In this document: positions 41,585 to 55,100 of the stretch, one piece after another
How the letters are laid out: the number at the start of each line of letters is the position of its first letter
Numbering within the stretch: the stretch's first letter is position 1
Assembly: GCF_020379485.1 (NCBI RefSeq)
Contig: NC_063435.1
Location: forward strand, 1,612,001 to 1,676,000
Source: Brassica napus
Lineage: Eukaryota > Streptophyta > Magnoliopsida > Brassicales > Brassicaceae
Direction of reading: 5' to 3'
DNA: 64,000 nt
Made by a program: the position numbers and the translations under genes
Notes under the pieces: generated by a model
Database searches by the model: none
The model's input: only the letters and a program-made list of their open reading frames with translations
What the model was told of the DNA's origin: nothing

Positions 41585-43050
41585 TTTTTTTAGCAGAATC
41601 TGCTAGCAACAAAGAGCATAAAAAGTACCCAAAAGAGAATCAAATTCAATACTAAGTTACAAATACCTTAACTCGAAAGCGCGAGTGAGAAGACGGCCAA
41701 GGAGAGAAAAGCCTTAACTCGAAAGCTCTATTTTGCAAGTTGTCAATTATACACACATAGGGTCTTCACGTTTCAGTTTTTTACATTATGACCCCTACAT
41801 TTTCATTTGGATCAAAGATAATAATTTTTTTTTCGAAATTAAATTTGCCTTTGTCGTTTCCGATTTAATATTTCACAAGATCATAATTATTTTTGACAAC
41901 ATTGTAACACAGAATGTTTCATTCCGTTTTCAAATTTGAGTTTTTTTGGAAGGAAACCAACAGTACTCCCTAGGTATGAAAATTATCTCAAATGTCTTGC
42001 AACTTTGGTTTGTATGTGTGAACAAGTTGACATGAGGATCACTATCTCTTATTTCTTGTTAACACAAATTGGTATGAAAAGTTATATTTTCATCATCTGT
42101 ACTGTATGCATCCATGTGTTTGAACAACTTGACATGATCTATAGACTTTTTTCGACAGTAATCAATATCCATGTGATCCATCACATGCTTTGAAGTCCTT
42201 ACTATACAATTTTTTTGAAATGTATATCCAAATGTTTTCTTTTAAAGGGTCCTACGGTCCGTGCTTTGCCGTGCCGTTCCCCGACCCTACATGTTTCTTA
42301 TAATAACCCTCGTAATAATTTTTTTGCCACACCAATTATTTTCATTAGTTATTTATTTATTTTCTAAATGTATATAGTGTAAGTCAAAATTTGAAAGAAA
42401 ATAGCTGAAAATATCTTCCATGTAATATATATATATATACATTTTGTAGCCATATTGCAAAACTAACCTGGTAATTTTCTCATATGTTCTCTATTTAACC
42501 GGATCCAAAAAAAAACTGAAAACTTATTAACAAAACCAAATTTTCTATTCATTTCATAGTTTACAAATCAATATACTAAAAAATTGAGCAGACCTACGTT
42601 ATAAAGTTATCCTCGGTGAGGTTAATATCCGTTGTCATTTCTTACAAGTTTTTAATTTTTTGTACACTTTGGGTATATTCATTTTTCATTTACTATTTTT
42701 TTTCGGTCATGTATCATTAAGTATATTTATTTCTAGTAAATAATGATTTCATACGTTATTACTAAAAAGATAATATATCCTAAAATCAAAAATATCCGTA
42801 TGTTCCCTCCTTTTCTCCGAGCACAGTGGCTTAAAACAATAATTGGCGAGAGAGCATGTGGAACTGAGTGAATGCACATGCCTTCTCTTTATCTTCTTTT
42901 TCAATTTTTTTAGTATTTTTACGGAAAAACAACTTTACATGAATTGATATTTTACGCAGTACACAAGTCGGTATGTGCGTGCATGTGTATTTACGGTTTT
43001 GTTGTTGCATATGTCTTTCAAGTTGCATAAATCGTAATGTTCTTGCATTT

Positions 43051-43151
43051 ACGAACAGGTATATCTAGTGGTGGAATTAGTACTACTACTACCTATGTGT
43101 TTAAGGTTCACTTTTAAGAATAGCATTACGAACAGGTATATCTAGTGGTGG
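43051..43151. repeat. Direct repeat, 24 bp, period 77
   Basis: ACGAACAGGTATATCTAGTG plus GTGG occurs identically at 43051-43074 and 43128-43151, each preceded by GCATT(T). The second copy abuts the retroposon-like segment. Confidence 0.9.
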
Positions 43152-43645
43152 GCCTCGCCCCTAGTTGGTTGTTCAGATCTTGCGGAGATCTGTTGTGTTT
43201 GTCGCTTCATACCTAGGCGTTCTATGGTCGTCGTAGATCAAGCCGTTTCCGGGAGTGTTAGCAAGTGTCTTAACTTGCCGGATTATGAAGGTTCTGTTTC
43301 TGGGTTCTTGAGGTGTTTTCTCAGAATACTAGGAGGAGGTGGTTTAGCGGTGGTCTGGCCGAGGGCATTCCCTATAAGCTCGTGTCATAGAGGCTCTTTC
43401 GGACAATCTCCCTGTTATTGTTAGACTTGTGCGGGAAGTTTGAAAGATTATCACTTATGTTAAGGTTGTAATTTTTCTTAATCTTGTATGTTGTCCCGTT
43501 GTGGGTTCTAGTGCCCGGAGATATCTCTATGTTCTGCCGGTTTAGCTAACCACGGAAGGTTCTTGTATCCGTTGGTTTCTGTTTGGTTTGTGTTGATCAC
43601 AAACTTTGATATCAATAAAATCAGTTTGACGGGAAAAAAAAAAAA
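43152..43645 (+). mobile_element. Probable 3' end of a retroposon (LINE-like) with poly(A) tail
   Basis: This 490-base segment is noticeably more GC-rich than its flanks. It ends in AATAAA (43614-43619), CAGTTTGACGGG and a run of 12 A (43634-43645). It has no sustained reading frame. The structure fits the 3' untranslated end of a LINE or a retroposed transcript inserted in + orientation. I could not find a clear target-site duplication. Confidence 0.5.
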
Positions 43646-44434
43646 CATCAAATCATCAATACAAAGTTACAAACTAAGGATTCATACTGTATCTCTTCAA
43701 AAATGAAGTTTGAATTGAAAATTCAAACGTATATCCCTGATATCATAGTTTAAAACATCAGAAACCACATAATGTGCTTTACTCTTTACCAAACAACTAT
43801 AAGGGATCTAAATACAATACTAAAGAAGTTTTAAACTAACTACATGAGCGATAGAATCTTTAAACCAAACTAATTTATCCCGATATGTGGAACCAAAATT
43901 TTGATCCCCACATTTTTCTTCATACATACACATGCAGTGAAATGAAACTGGAGAAAGCTCATCCACACGTGAGAGCTTACACAAATGACTATCCAGGGTT
44001 TGAAATTACTCAACCCAGTTGAAAAATAGAGATGAAATTCAATAGCGATGCAAAATAAGTTTTAGTTTGGTTTTCTTTAATTAAAATGAATGTAAAAATA
44101 TGTAGTCACTGAAAAAGTGAAAAGTATACTACAATCCGTGAGAGTGAAAACATATGAGTAATAGCAAAAAAAAAAATACAATGTATAGTATCTTTCTTAG
44201 ATTTTAAAAACTTTAGTTCATAAGATATTACAAAAGTATCGAATTCAAGATATATTTAACCTTTCTGGCGTCATTAAAAAAAAAGCTTTTCTTAAACCAT
44301 GTGCAACCATCAACCACAGTTACCAATAGCAAGTGACTAACACCGTAGGAAAACGTGGCCGACTATAATTGGAAGGATGCGGTATTTACGATACGTATTG
44401 CCGCATGGAATAATTTAATGGTAACCACTGAGTG

Positions 44435-44442
44435 TATATATA
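44435..44442 (+). promoter_or_regulatory. TATA box of GASA4
   Basis: TATATATA in the context GTGTATATATAGC, 142 bases before the GASA4 ATG. Confidence 0.5.
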
Positions 44443-44576
44443 GCTTATATGCAACATCAGAGGGTCCTCAACCAATACTCCTCTCTCAGTACACATCTTT
44501 TAAAAGCTCAAACAAAAAGAGACCAACCTAATTTGAGTAGATCTAGAGGAGTGTTTGGTTCTTTAACAAAACAAAA

Positions 44577-45542
44577 ATGGCTAAGTCATGTGGAGCTCTC
44601 TTCCTCTTGGCCCTCGTTGTCTTCTCCTTGCTTCAAACCATGGTAACATCTCATGTCTAAACTTCTTACATTGTTTCTTATTAACGATTAAAAACCCATA
44701 TATTTAATCTGTCCTCTATAGCAGAAGATAATGTTGTTCTATCATTGTACCTTTGGTTATAATATTTAAGACTACCTTAGCTAAATGTACTTGTACTGTT
44801 TTGGTCTTTAGGTAATGGCCTCAAGTGGATCTGGAGGGAAGTATAACCCAGTAAGTTTTCTTGATAAATGATTTTTTACATATTAATCTATTAACAAGTG
44901 TTTTTGATTATTTACTAATGATTTTTAACCTTTGGGTTAATTTTCAGAAACGTTATGGACCAGGAAGCCTGAAACGTTCCCGTAAGTGTTTTCTTCACTA
45001 CTATCTTGTTATATAATCTGGTTTAAATTTTATATATTGATCCCCAAAAAGCCAAATCCATGATTAAGTTAAGGAACTGTGAAGTAAAGAAGTTCAGCAA
45101 AACTGTTGAACAAGTTGAGAGTGGAGGAGTGTTGAGTGGACTGTTTGGTCAGATCCGTAGACTATCAATTAATTAAAATATTGACTAATTTACCCCTAAA
45201 TAATGGTCAAAGTAACCAACTGTCTTGGGACACACAGACGGTCAAAACACATGATTATGTCCTTTCTTTTTCATCATTTTACCTTTCTTTTCCCTAGATT
45301 CAGTCATTTAAATATCTAAAATGTCGACTAATTTCAAATTTGATTATGTGAAATGGCCAGAATGCCCAAAGGAGTGTGATAGGAGGTGTAGCCAGACACA
45401 GTACCACAACGCCTGCATTTTGTTCTGCAACAAATGCTGCAGAAAGTGTTTGTGTGTGCCTCCGGGTTACTATGGGAACAAACAAGTTTGCTCTTGCTAC
45501 AACAACTGGAAAACTCAACAGGGTGGACCAAAATGCCCTTGA
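44577..45542 (+). CDS. GASA4: Gibberellin-regulated Snakin/GASA peptide (GASA4)
   Basis: Four short exons, 44577-44642, 44812-44850, 44948-44981 and 45361-45542, give 106 residues, the length I know for Arabidopsis GASA4. Signal peptide: MAKSCGALFLLALVVFSLLQ, cleaved near MVMASS. The variable linker is SGSGGKYNPKRYGPGSLKRS. The C-terminal GASA domain has all 12 cysteines in the family spacing (QCPKECDRRC, ACILFCNKCCRKCLCVPPG, QVCSCYNNWKTQQGGPKCP). These secreted disulphide-rich peptides act in hormone-linked growth, flowering and redox balance. The last acceptor (CCAG before AATGCCC) restores CAA TGC, the conserved Gln-Cys. The gene looks intact. Confidence 0.95.
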
Positions 45543-48500
45543 AAATCTCCCAACCGTTTTAACATTATCGTTCCTTTTTTATAATAAAAGTTTTCGATGA
45601 TGGTTATGTTTCACTTTGATCAACTGTTATTTCTCTTTTTGTTTCTCGTTATTTTATTCCTAAGGTTGTAATGTTATGTCACTCCTTTGGGATTTTGTTT
45701 GTTTTAAATCCTTAAAAGAATATGAGAGTGGCCTATGAATTAATGATATTTTCATAAATATTTTGTGTGTTTAAAGTATGTTTTCGAAAAAGAAAATACA
45801 CAATTACCGACATTTTCAAAAGTAGAAAATAAAAGAAAGAGAGCATACGAAATGGGAGACGTACTTAGCATTGACCCCTTAGCCTAATCCTTAAGGCCCA
45901 TCATTGGTTTATAGAGCCTAATATTGAGAAGCCCATTATTGTTCTTTTGCACGATGCCAAAAGCTACGCGGTTGCGTTTGTCGCTATCATCTCCATGACG
46001 ACGAAGCGGGCAGAACGTCCTTGATACTCTTTTTAAAGAGAGTCGCAATAAATTAGGACAACAATCGGTGCGTTCATATGAACCACAAACTTACCAACAG
46101 TCTATCAGCTTTGTGCTTTCATCATCACCCCACGTTACAATAAGTACTTTTTTTGTTCAAAACAACAAGTACTTCAAGGGATAAATTTAAAGAGCAGGTA
46201 GGCTTATTGCTATTTAAATACGACAATAATGTTAAATACTTAATTGAGATATGTAACTGCTTTTGGTACTTGCATAATAAACAATTAGATATAAACAAAA
46301 GCAACTAAGCAAGTACTGTTGTGTGGACAAATGAAACGAGTTTGATGTTGTGGTTTGCACATAATAATGTAACTAATCAAAGGCCAAAACTTAAACTGTC
46401 GTTGCGACAAATGAAACGGCTTCGCGAAATTCTATATCGTACTAAGCAATAACCATAAATATTCTAGGAATACTATAAATTACTCCATTCTTCTATTGGT
46501 AATAATTTAACATTTCTTTCAGCCCACGTGTCACTTTAATTTGGGGTCTACCACTCACTAACGCAACTTTTGTGACTATGGTAGCGGTTAACAATGTTTC
46601 GAAATAATCATACAAACTTTTACAAATCATTTTAAACCATTTCAAACTTCTTAAAATAAAAAACTGATTCCAGCTAGTGTTTACGTTGCAAACGGTTCCA
46701 TGTAGATAAATAAATATAAAAATTAAAATTTTAAAATAGAAATATTATAAAAAATATACACACATTTTATATAATTAATTTAAATTCACAAACAGTATCC
46801 TAAATAAACATAATATTATTATAAATTATATTATATTAATAATCATTATATTTTATCACAATAGTATACTTTATATTTTTATAATATTATAATATGTTAA
46901 TATTAGTAATTTATTATTAAATTGCTGCAATATTTCATAATCAACCAGTCACAAATATTTTGCAAACGTAAAATTTTCAAACGTTATGCCAGTCTATAAA
47001 ACGTTTAATAACACTTAGAACCGCAACCATCTGCATCTGTAACTACAACCGATGCGTTTGAACCATTCGAACTTTTAGTGTAGAGCTAGAAACATCTCCA
47101 TCGCTCAATTATCTCGTGGATTTTTAAAACCAAATAAAATATATTTTAATTATTAAGTTAAATTAAATTATTTAAAATTTAATCCATTTATAAACTAAAA
47201 AGTGTAAGAAATATGTTAGTTAAACATGAGAAACTATTTTCTGTCACTACCCCCTTTTTCTATATTGGTAAAATACTCTTTCTCCAGTCAATCGCACTTA
47301 CGTTATTTTATTGTGATATTTTCCCGTACAGTTGTTAACAATCTTTTTTTTTTCATTTGACTGAACTATTAATAAATTATTTTCTTGATTAGCATACCAA
47401 ACTCACTCTGAATTTAGCTTATATTAATTTGGTCCTCGTTTATATTCTACATTTGTACGATATATTAACTTGATAAAATATAATAGTTTCGTCATATCCT
47501 AAAGATGATTCGACACAAATGTAGATAATAGATAGACGACTGATAGGTGTATTTGGTTAGAGTCTCTAATACAAATTGCATATTTTTTTAGTTGAATTTG
47601 AAGTTTAATTATTATTGGAAATGATTAGGAACATTCTTAAATTTTAAACATGAAAATTTAATACTTGAAACAAATAGAAACTTGCATTGAAGATTTCATA
47701 TAAGTAAGAGTTAAAAAAGTGATATTCTCAAATCGGACGCATTATATACACCTGCTGTATTATGATCCTAGAAATATAAGTTTAGATTAAAAAGATCTAG
47801 AAAAACGATAAAACAACGAAATTGTTTATTTTTAAGTTATATTTGTTATTTTATACATTTGTATACATGATTACATACGACTATTTATACCAAGCAAAAA
47901 ATGACTGACATTTTCTAGATTTATAAATATAAAAGATCTCAAATATACGAACTAATATGCAAAAATGACGGTTTGGGTAACACAAGATTTTGTTGAGAAC
48001 TATATATAACTCACTATCAGAACATTCTTTATAAGAGAACTAATTAAACCATTCATTTTAAAAGTACATTAATATTTTGCCTTTCATTTTCAAAATGTTT
48101 TCAGATTTGTTGCTATGAAAAGCATGACATTTTGTGGACACTAACTCAAAATAAAGAGAAAGAATAGGAAAGTAATCCGGATTGTCATTTATATATGTTA
48201 AGAAATCACAGAAAATACAAACGAGTGATCTATGATAAAACAACAAACATGTAGGAGTAATTAGGTAAGTTTCCATATTAAAAAGAGAGAAAAAAATGAT
48301 TTGGGAAAGCATGAATTTAAAGAGAGATGAAATGTGGTCATCAAGTCACTTACGCTGAAAATAACTGGGGGCAATTTTAAATACGTAACGTGAGAAAAGC
48401 ATAGGTTTGTAAATTTTACCGGGGACCTCTTAATCATAAGAATCCCATATAGAAGTTGCGGTCAATGTATTGTGAAAATTAAATAGAACCCCCCACTTCT

Positions 48501-48756
48501 CACACATCTTGTATACATCACAAGATAACATATTGAAGTTAGATTAATAATGTTTATTATTTAAAGCTAAAAATATTGTCGACCAAAGAGTAAAATTAAT
48601 GAAAAATATTAGGCATTAACGTCGGCTCTACCAGTACTATATATTGCCTTTTGAGTTTATATTCATTGCAAATTCTCTATCTCCTTCCTCTCTCGACCTC
48701 TTTCTCTTTATTTGTCACGCCGACATCGAAGGACCAGAGTGTCGAAGATTAAACAA
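45543..48756. other. Intergenic between GASA4 and the amino acid transporter
   Basis: No gene. The stretch from about 46550 to 47090 has AT-rich interior and GGTT/CGAA-rich ends, like a worn hAT-type MITE, but the termini do not match well enough to call. Confidence 0.45.
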
Positions 48757-51348
48757 ATGATGAACGAGAAGGAAGATATCATGTCGGAGCCATTCATCGT
48801 CAAGACGATTAATGATGAAGAAGCGACGCTTCATGATTATGAACGCTACAATAATAATCCACAGGGCAATACCTCTTTCTCCAAAACTTGTTTCCATGGC
48901 ATTAACGCTTTATCAGGTTTGTTTTTTACTTTTTTCTAAATTTAATTTTTCACGTTGATTTATTCAACACGTTTTATTCTTATCTCCAATTCTATAACTC
49001 ACGGCCAAGGTTCCAACACTTAGCTTATCAAGTTATCCACATGTGTGGATATATGGTCTGTTTTCATTATAACCATCTTATTCTTTTGATAATTTGATAC
49101 AAAAAACTAAATTTAGCTACATCCCAGATGCTCTTATTACTCAAGCATTTGACTTTATCTACATCCCAGATGCTCTTATAACTCAAGCTTTTGACTTTAT
49201 CTTGTATTTAGATTTAGATTGCTGCGTAGAAGTTCAATCTTATTTTTGCCTCATATTTTAAAATTCATTAACTAGCCTTGGTTTATATCATTTGAACCAA
49301 ATTTAAACCAAATGTAAATCAATCCGAACTTTTGTTTCGTCAAGATTCAGTATTATAATTTTTGATAACTATATATAGGAAGAATAAAGCAAACAAACCA
49401 AACATTTGTTTGACTTCCAGTCATGTTTTGGTTAGGTTATTTCGGTTTAAAATAAAAATAGAAAGCGTCTAAACCATTCGGCTGAGTTTTCAATGGAGTA
49501 TTGCATGTTATTAGCAGTGTGGTTATGTGCCTATCAAACAGGTCGTTATCACAGTATCATTGTGCGTTTAATGATTATAGATCAAACTAGGTTTTGGTTT
49601 TACACATGTTTGGCCAGACAATAATAAAGCCATCTTTGCTATCTCTATCCATATATGAATATGCATACAAACAAAAAAACACCAACAAGTGATTAAAAAG
49701 AAAGCAGTAGTCCCACTTCTCTTCCAATATCTTAACACAACGTGTCCCTTAGCAAGCCTAACACACTAACAACACTTCTTCCTTATTCCATTTGTGTTCT
49801 TCTTCCTCTACAAGGTTCTTAAATCCTATCATATCTTGAAGATAACGATCTTGTTTCTTTGAGTGACGTCTATTTTACGTTTAAAAACAAAACATCTAAA
49901 AGATTACAATATTTTTTGACATATGAACACAAACAAAATAACATTTTCATTTGCACTTTGAACAATCAGTTCTTTATTAAACTTTTTGTCTTTGTTTTTA
50001 GGTGTTGGTATATTATCAGTCCCATATGCACTAGCATCCGGAGGGTGGCTAAGTTTGATCATACTCTTCATCATAGCCATCACAACTTTCTATTGTGCCA
50101 TTCTTATTAAAAGATGCATGGACATGGATCCACTTCTCAGAACTTACCCGGACATTGGCCACAAAGCCTTTGGAAACACAGGACGTGTCATCGTCTCAAT
50201 CTTCATGAACCTTGAGCTTTACCTTGTGGCTACTAGTTTCTTGATCTTAGAAGGTGACAACCTTAATAAACTCTTCTCAAACGTTGGATTCGACTTCATG
50301 GGTATAGAATTTGGAGGGAAGCAAATGTTCATCGTCCTTGTAGCTCTTATTATACTTCCCTCGGTTTGGTTAGATGATATGAGGATTCTTTCTTATATTT
50401 CGGCGAGTGGTGTCTTTGCTTCCGGGTTGATTCTTGCTTCTATCTGTTGGGTTGGTGCATTTGATGGAGTAGGATTCAAGAACAATGACTCAAAGATGTT
50501 TCGTACTAATGGAGTCACTACCTCCGTGAGCTTATACATGTTTTGTTACTGCGCTCATCCGGTTTTCCCAACTCTATATACTTCCATGAAGAACAAACAC
50601 CAATTCTCTAACGTAAGTTTTATCAAAACATATCGTTTAATTCGAGTTTATTATGTGTTCCAATTTAAAACTAATTGACGATAAATGGATTGATTCAAAT
50701 CTTTTTTATATATTATCTACTCCCGATGTTCTGGAGCTTTATATTCTCACACGTGCCATCTTTTTTTTTGGTTCGAAGCTTAAACTAATGAGTTTGCATG
50801 TTTTATTGTTGGTTTCATTTTTGTAGGTTATGGTTATATGTTTCACAATATGCACATTCATATACGCATCGGTGGCGATATTGGGCTACTTAATGTATGG
50901 ATCAAATGTTGACTCACAAATAACACTTAATCTCCCAACTGATAAGCTTAGTTCAAAAGTGGCGATATGCACTACATTGGTGAATCCGATTGCTAAGTTC
51001 GCCCTCATGGTTACGCCTATTCTCGACGCATTGAGAAGCCGGTTTATGCGTAACAAAAAAGCAGGCGGTCTAGTCCTTGGTACGATGTTGGTTGCTAGCA
51101 ATGTGGTTGTGGCAATGCTTCTTCCGTTTTTTGGTGAACTAATGAGTTTGGTCGGAGCATTCTTGAGTGCAACTGCTTCGGTTATATTGCCTTGTTTGTG
51201 TTATCTAAAGATCTCTGGCAAATACCGAAGACTCGGGCCGGAGACACTGGTTCTCATTGGTATTGTACTAATCGGTATCGTGGTTATGATAACCGGAACA
51301 TACAAGGCGGTCAAGGACATTTTTGGCCAGGTTTTGAAGTCTCAATAG
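48757..51348 (+). CDS. Vacuolar amino acid transporter, AVT1 type (AAAP family)
   Basis: Three exons, 48757-48916, 50002-50612 and 50827-51348, give 430 residues. The hydrophilic N-terminus (MMNEKEDIMSEPF) leads to the first helix at SFSKTCFHGINALSGVGILS, PYALASGGW, the AVT1 signature. About eleven membrane segments follow, including LSLIILFIIAITTFYCAIL, QMFIVLVALIILPSVWL, ASGVFASGLILASICWVG, VMVICFTICTFIYASVAILG and LVLIGIVLIGIVVMITG. Family members move neutral amino acids across the tonoplast by proton exchange. I chose the ATG at 48757 because the frame further upstream has no ATG. Intron 1 is 1.1 kb and contains a tandem duplication. It corresponds by position to At5g15240. Confidence 0.92.
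49117..49200. repeat. Tandem duplication of 42 bp in transporter intron 1
   Basis: Two adjacent units (49117-49158 and 49159-49200) begin CTACATCCCAGATGCTCTTA and end TTTGACTTTAT. They differ at only two positions, so the duplication is recent. Confidence 0.95.
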
Positions 51349-52177
51349 GTGAAAATCTAGCTAGTTTCTTGAGTTTATTGTGTAGAAGAAAATTTGTAAT
51401 ACCAATACAATAGACCATAGTATTATTCTTTAATGAAAGAAACAGTTCTTAAACTTTTAAACATAATAGTCAAAGTGTATTCATCATCATCATTCATCAT
51501 AACATGTGCTCCTTGTTTGTGATGACTGATGAGAATGATATGATGGGTTGGACATGATCGGAGATTGACTTGAAACATACTATCACTGGACTTGTCTTTC
51601 TCTAGGCTTCATACTCTTATATTGTTAGAGCATCCTGATTCTCTCGTGTATCGAAAAAATATAAAATTATTATTTTATCACAATCTTACTATAAATTTTA
51701 AGAAAATAGAAAAATTAAGTAAATTATAATAAGATAAATGTACAATAGTCAGATTTACTTGGATTAATAGAGGTGCAAATAGCGTGGCTGACAAGTTAGC
51801 GAAGCAAAGGATCTTGAATGACAATTTTTTTTTATGTTTCACCACTTTGATTATGTAACTTTTAACTACTCTAACTGAGAGTTTCGTTGTGAAAAAATAA
51901 TAATAATATAGATTAATAAGTTCGAACAAGCCACTATAAAAAGGCCCAAAACTCATTATAGAAGCCCAATCATAAGCCCACTTTTGTATTATTTCGTTAA
52001 ACACTAGGCCTTTTTACGAGCAAGTATACGACGAAACGCTGCCGTTTCAATGGAATTCGATCCTTCACTGATTTTACTCGACCTTCCTCTTCGTGCGTGG
52101 TGGAATGTTCGAAAGCTCAAATTGCAGCAGATGATTAAGAAGAAGACCAACAAACGTCTACCACTTTCCTCAATCGC
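51349..52177. other. Intergenic between transporter and PPR gene
   Basis: It contains an RNase H relic (51733-51858) and GGCCCA motifs (about 51940-51990) in the probable PPR promoter. Arabidopsis FTSH6 and neighbours, expected here, are not visible. Confidence 0.5.
51733..51858 (+). pseudogene. RNase H-like C-terminal relic of a LINE
   Basis: A 41-codon frame reads IVRFTWINRGANSVADKLAK, then QRILNDNFF. This is the last strand and ADxLAK helix of the RNase H domain found at the C-terminus of plant LINEs (usual form: VPRxxNxVADxLAK). The catalytic-site Asp in VAD is kept, but nothing of the upstream domain is present. Confidence 0.6.
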
Positions 52178-55100
52178 ATGCTTAATCTCCTCTCCTCCAG
52201 ATACTCTACTCGGCTTAAGGCTTCTCTTCTCTCACGCCGTCACTCTTTCGCGTCGTCCTCCTCCTCCACTACCTCATCAGCTTCGTCCTCTTCAAGAAAG
52301 TATGTATCTTCCTCACTCTCCGGAGATATACTGGATCGGTACTCATGGTCTCTTAGTGGGTCAGCGAAGGCTTCATCTTCTCCTCTAAAGGGCTTGCTTT
52401 TGGACCTGTCCGATGCGGTTCCCGACATCACCCGCAGATTCAGAAGATTCCACGGCCTAAAACCCGAACAAGTCCTCGAATTGCTTCTGGGTTTCGAATC
52501 CGAGCTTCAGAGATGCGGAAAGGTCCGACCTTTATGGAATATTTTCAGATGGGCTAGTAAGCAGCACAAAGGGTTTAAGCACCACTCTCAGGTTTACGAG
52601 ATCATGGCGTCGTTGCTTATCAGAGAAGGAATGGTTAAGGAAGCTGAGCTCTTGCTGTTGGAAATGGAGAAGGACGGAGAGACGTTGGATAACGAGGTGG
52701 TTTTCTGCGATTTGATTCAGAAGTATGTGGATGGTTTTGATTCGAGGAAGGCGGTTATGTTGTTTGATTGGATGAGGGGTAAGGGTTTAGTGCCTTTGAG
52801 TTCGTGTTATGAGACTCTGATTGATCATTTGGTTAGAGTTTGTAAAACAGAATCAGCTTATAGAGTTTGTTTGGATTGGGTTGAAGCAAGGGATGAATCA
52901 TACAACATGAATAAGATTGGGAAAGTTATTGAGTTACTCTGCTTGGACCATAGGGTTCAGGAAGCTAGAGATCTAGCGAGAAAGCTTAGTAACCAAACTA
53001 GCTCTATATATAGCAGGATTTGTTTAGGGTATAACGAGAAGCAGGACTTTGAGGATCTCCTGAGTTTCATCCGTGAGGTTAAGTACAAACCTGATGTGTT
53101 CGTTGGGAACAGGATAGTGCATTCTCTCTGCAGAAAGTTTGGCTCAGAGAGAGCTTATGTATACACGGAGGAGCTTCAACGCTTGGGGTTTAAACCCGAT
53201 GAGGCCACGTACGGTATCTTGATCGGGTGGTGTTGTCACGAAGGAGATCTGAAAAGAGCGTTTCTTTACTTATCCGAGATTGCGTCAAAGGGTTTAAAGC
53301 CTGATGTGTATAGCTACAACGCTGTCTTAAGCGGGCTTTTTAGGAAAGGACTGTGGGAGCATACTGGTTGTGTTCTGGAGGAGATGAAGGAGAACGGAGT
53401 GTTGTTGGGGTTGTCGACGGTTAAGGTAATGGTGGCTGGGTACTGCAAAGCGAGACGGTTTGAAGAAGCTAAGAAGATTGTTAAGGAAGCATCTAAAGTT
53501 GAAGATCCGCTAACAAAAGTGGGGTTTGATCCTTTAGCCGTTAGGTTGAAGAGAGACAATGGCTCTGGACTCTCCAAAGCAGAGTTCTTCGATGAGCTTG
53601 GGAATGGACTATACTTGGATACTGACTTGGATGCTTACGAGGAGAAGGTGAACATGGTGCTTGACAGATCCGTCTTACCTGAGTTTAATCTGCTTATTGT
53701 TGGAGCTTGTGAAGACGGTGATTTACACAGAGCGTTGAGTCTTCTTGATGAGATGCCTCGTTGGGGTCAGAAGCTATCTCGTAGAGGCTTCACTGTTTTG
53801 ATGAAGAGTCTCTGCGTGTCCCGTTCTTATGTGAGAGTGAGTGTTAGCCTAATGAGGAAATGGCCGAAGCTGGCTAATCAGTTAGACGGAGAGACTCTCA
53901 ACTTTCTTGTACAAGAGTATTGCAAAAAGGGACTTAGTCGCCAGAGCAAACTTATTTTCCATAGAATGTCTCATCAAACGCATCTTCATATCGATAACGC
54001 AACTTACACATCTCTGATAAGTTGTTTCTGTAAGAAAGAATCACTCAAGGATCTACTCAATGTGTTGGACGCTGCAAAAAAGGCTAACTGGTTACCTCAT
54101 TTGGAAACTTGCGGAGCTTTATGGGAATGTCTCCTTCAGAAAGGACTAGTGAATGAAGCGGTTAAGCTCTTTGAGCGTGTATTCACATCAAAGTCAGAAG
54201 CGTGTAGGAGTTTCATGGAGAAGCTCACAGCTCTTGGGTTTTCTCTAATGGCTTACTCTATTGTGGAGAGACTTGAAGGAGAGGGTCATGTTGTGGAAGA
54301 AGAGGTGTACAACCATCTCATCAAGGGACTATGTAAAGACAGGAACGATTCAGCTGCATCTGCTGTACTAGACAAAATGCTACAGAAGGCATTTACTTCA
54401 GATGCTTTGATAGAAGGACTATGCTTAGCTGGGAAGATGTCTGACGCAGAGAATCAGTTAAGAACAAGATTATCAAATGGTGTTTCCTTAGATAACGATA
54501 CCTACAGTTTGATGTTTGGAGGTTACTGTAAAGGTAACAACTTGAGGAGAGTTGAGGAAGTACTAGGAATCATTGTGAGGAAGAACGTGATCTGTTCTGT
54601 TACGAGTTACAGAGAATACGTTCGGAGAATGTGTTCAGAGCGTAAGTTTATTAGTCTGTTGCTAGGAGAAAGCAATCCTGACGGTGTAATCATCTACAAT
54701 CTGCTGATCTTCTATCTGTTTAGGGATAAGAATCATAAGGAGGTTGAGAAAGTTTTGCTTGAAATGCAAGGAAGAGGATTCTTGCCTGATGAAGCCACGC
54801 TTAACTTTCTTGTTTACGGATACTATTCTTGTGGAGATTATTTGAATTCTCTGAGATATCTCTCGGCTATGATCTCTGAAGGGATGAGACCGAATAAGCG
54901 GAGCTTAAGAGTGGTTATCAGTTCTCTGTGTGAGAGTGGAGATGTGAAGAAAGCTATGGAGTTGTGGGAGGTGATGGAGTCAAAAGGATGGAGTTTTGGT
55001 TCTTCTGTTGTACAAACCAAGATTGCTGAATCTTTAATTTCGAGAGGTGATATGGCAAAAGCTGAAGACTTTCTGACTTGTGTGACACGCAATGGCCTTA

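Larger units (their letters stand above)
41585..44434. other. Intergenic between L27 and GASA4
   Basis: The only recognisable features are a 24-base direct repeat (43051 and 43128) and a retroposon-like tail (43152-43645). Frames at 41733, 41936 and 42831 show no motifs. Confidence 0.5.

Noticed and set aside
43224..43424. Plus-strand frame of 66 codons
   Set aside because: It lies within the retroposon-like segment and resembles no known protein; composition follows local GC content.
45300..45531. Antisense frames with many cysteines
   Set aside because: They are mirror frames of the GASA4 last exon, whose sense frame has the full 12-cysteine family pattern.
46550..47090. Possible hAT MITE
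   Set aside because: The ends share short GGTT and CGAA motifs but do not align as inverted repeats, and no target duplication was found.
48715..48897. Minus-strand frame over transporter exon 1
   Set aside because: The opposite strand encodes the conserved AVT1 N-terminus with correct splicing to exon 2.
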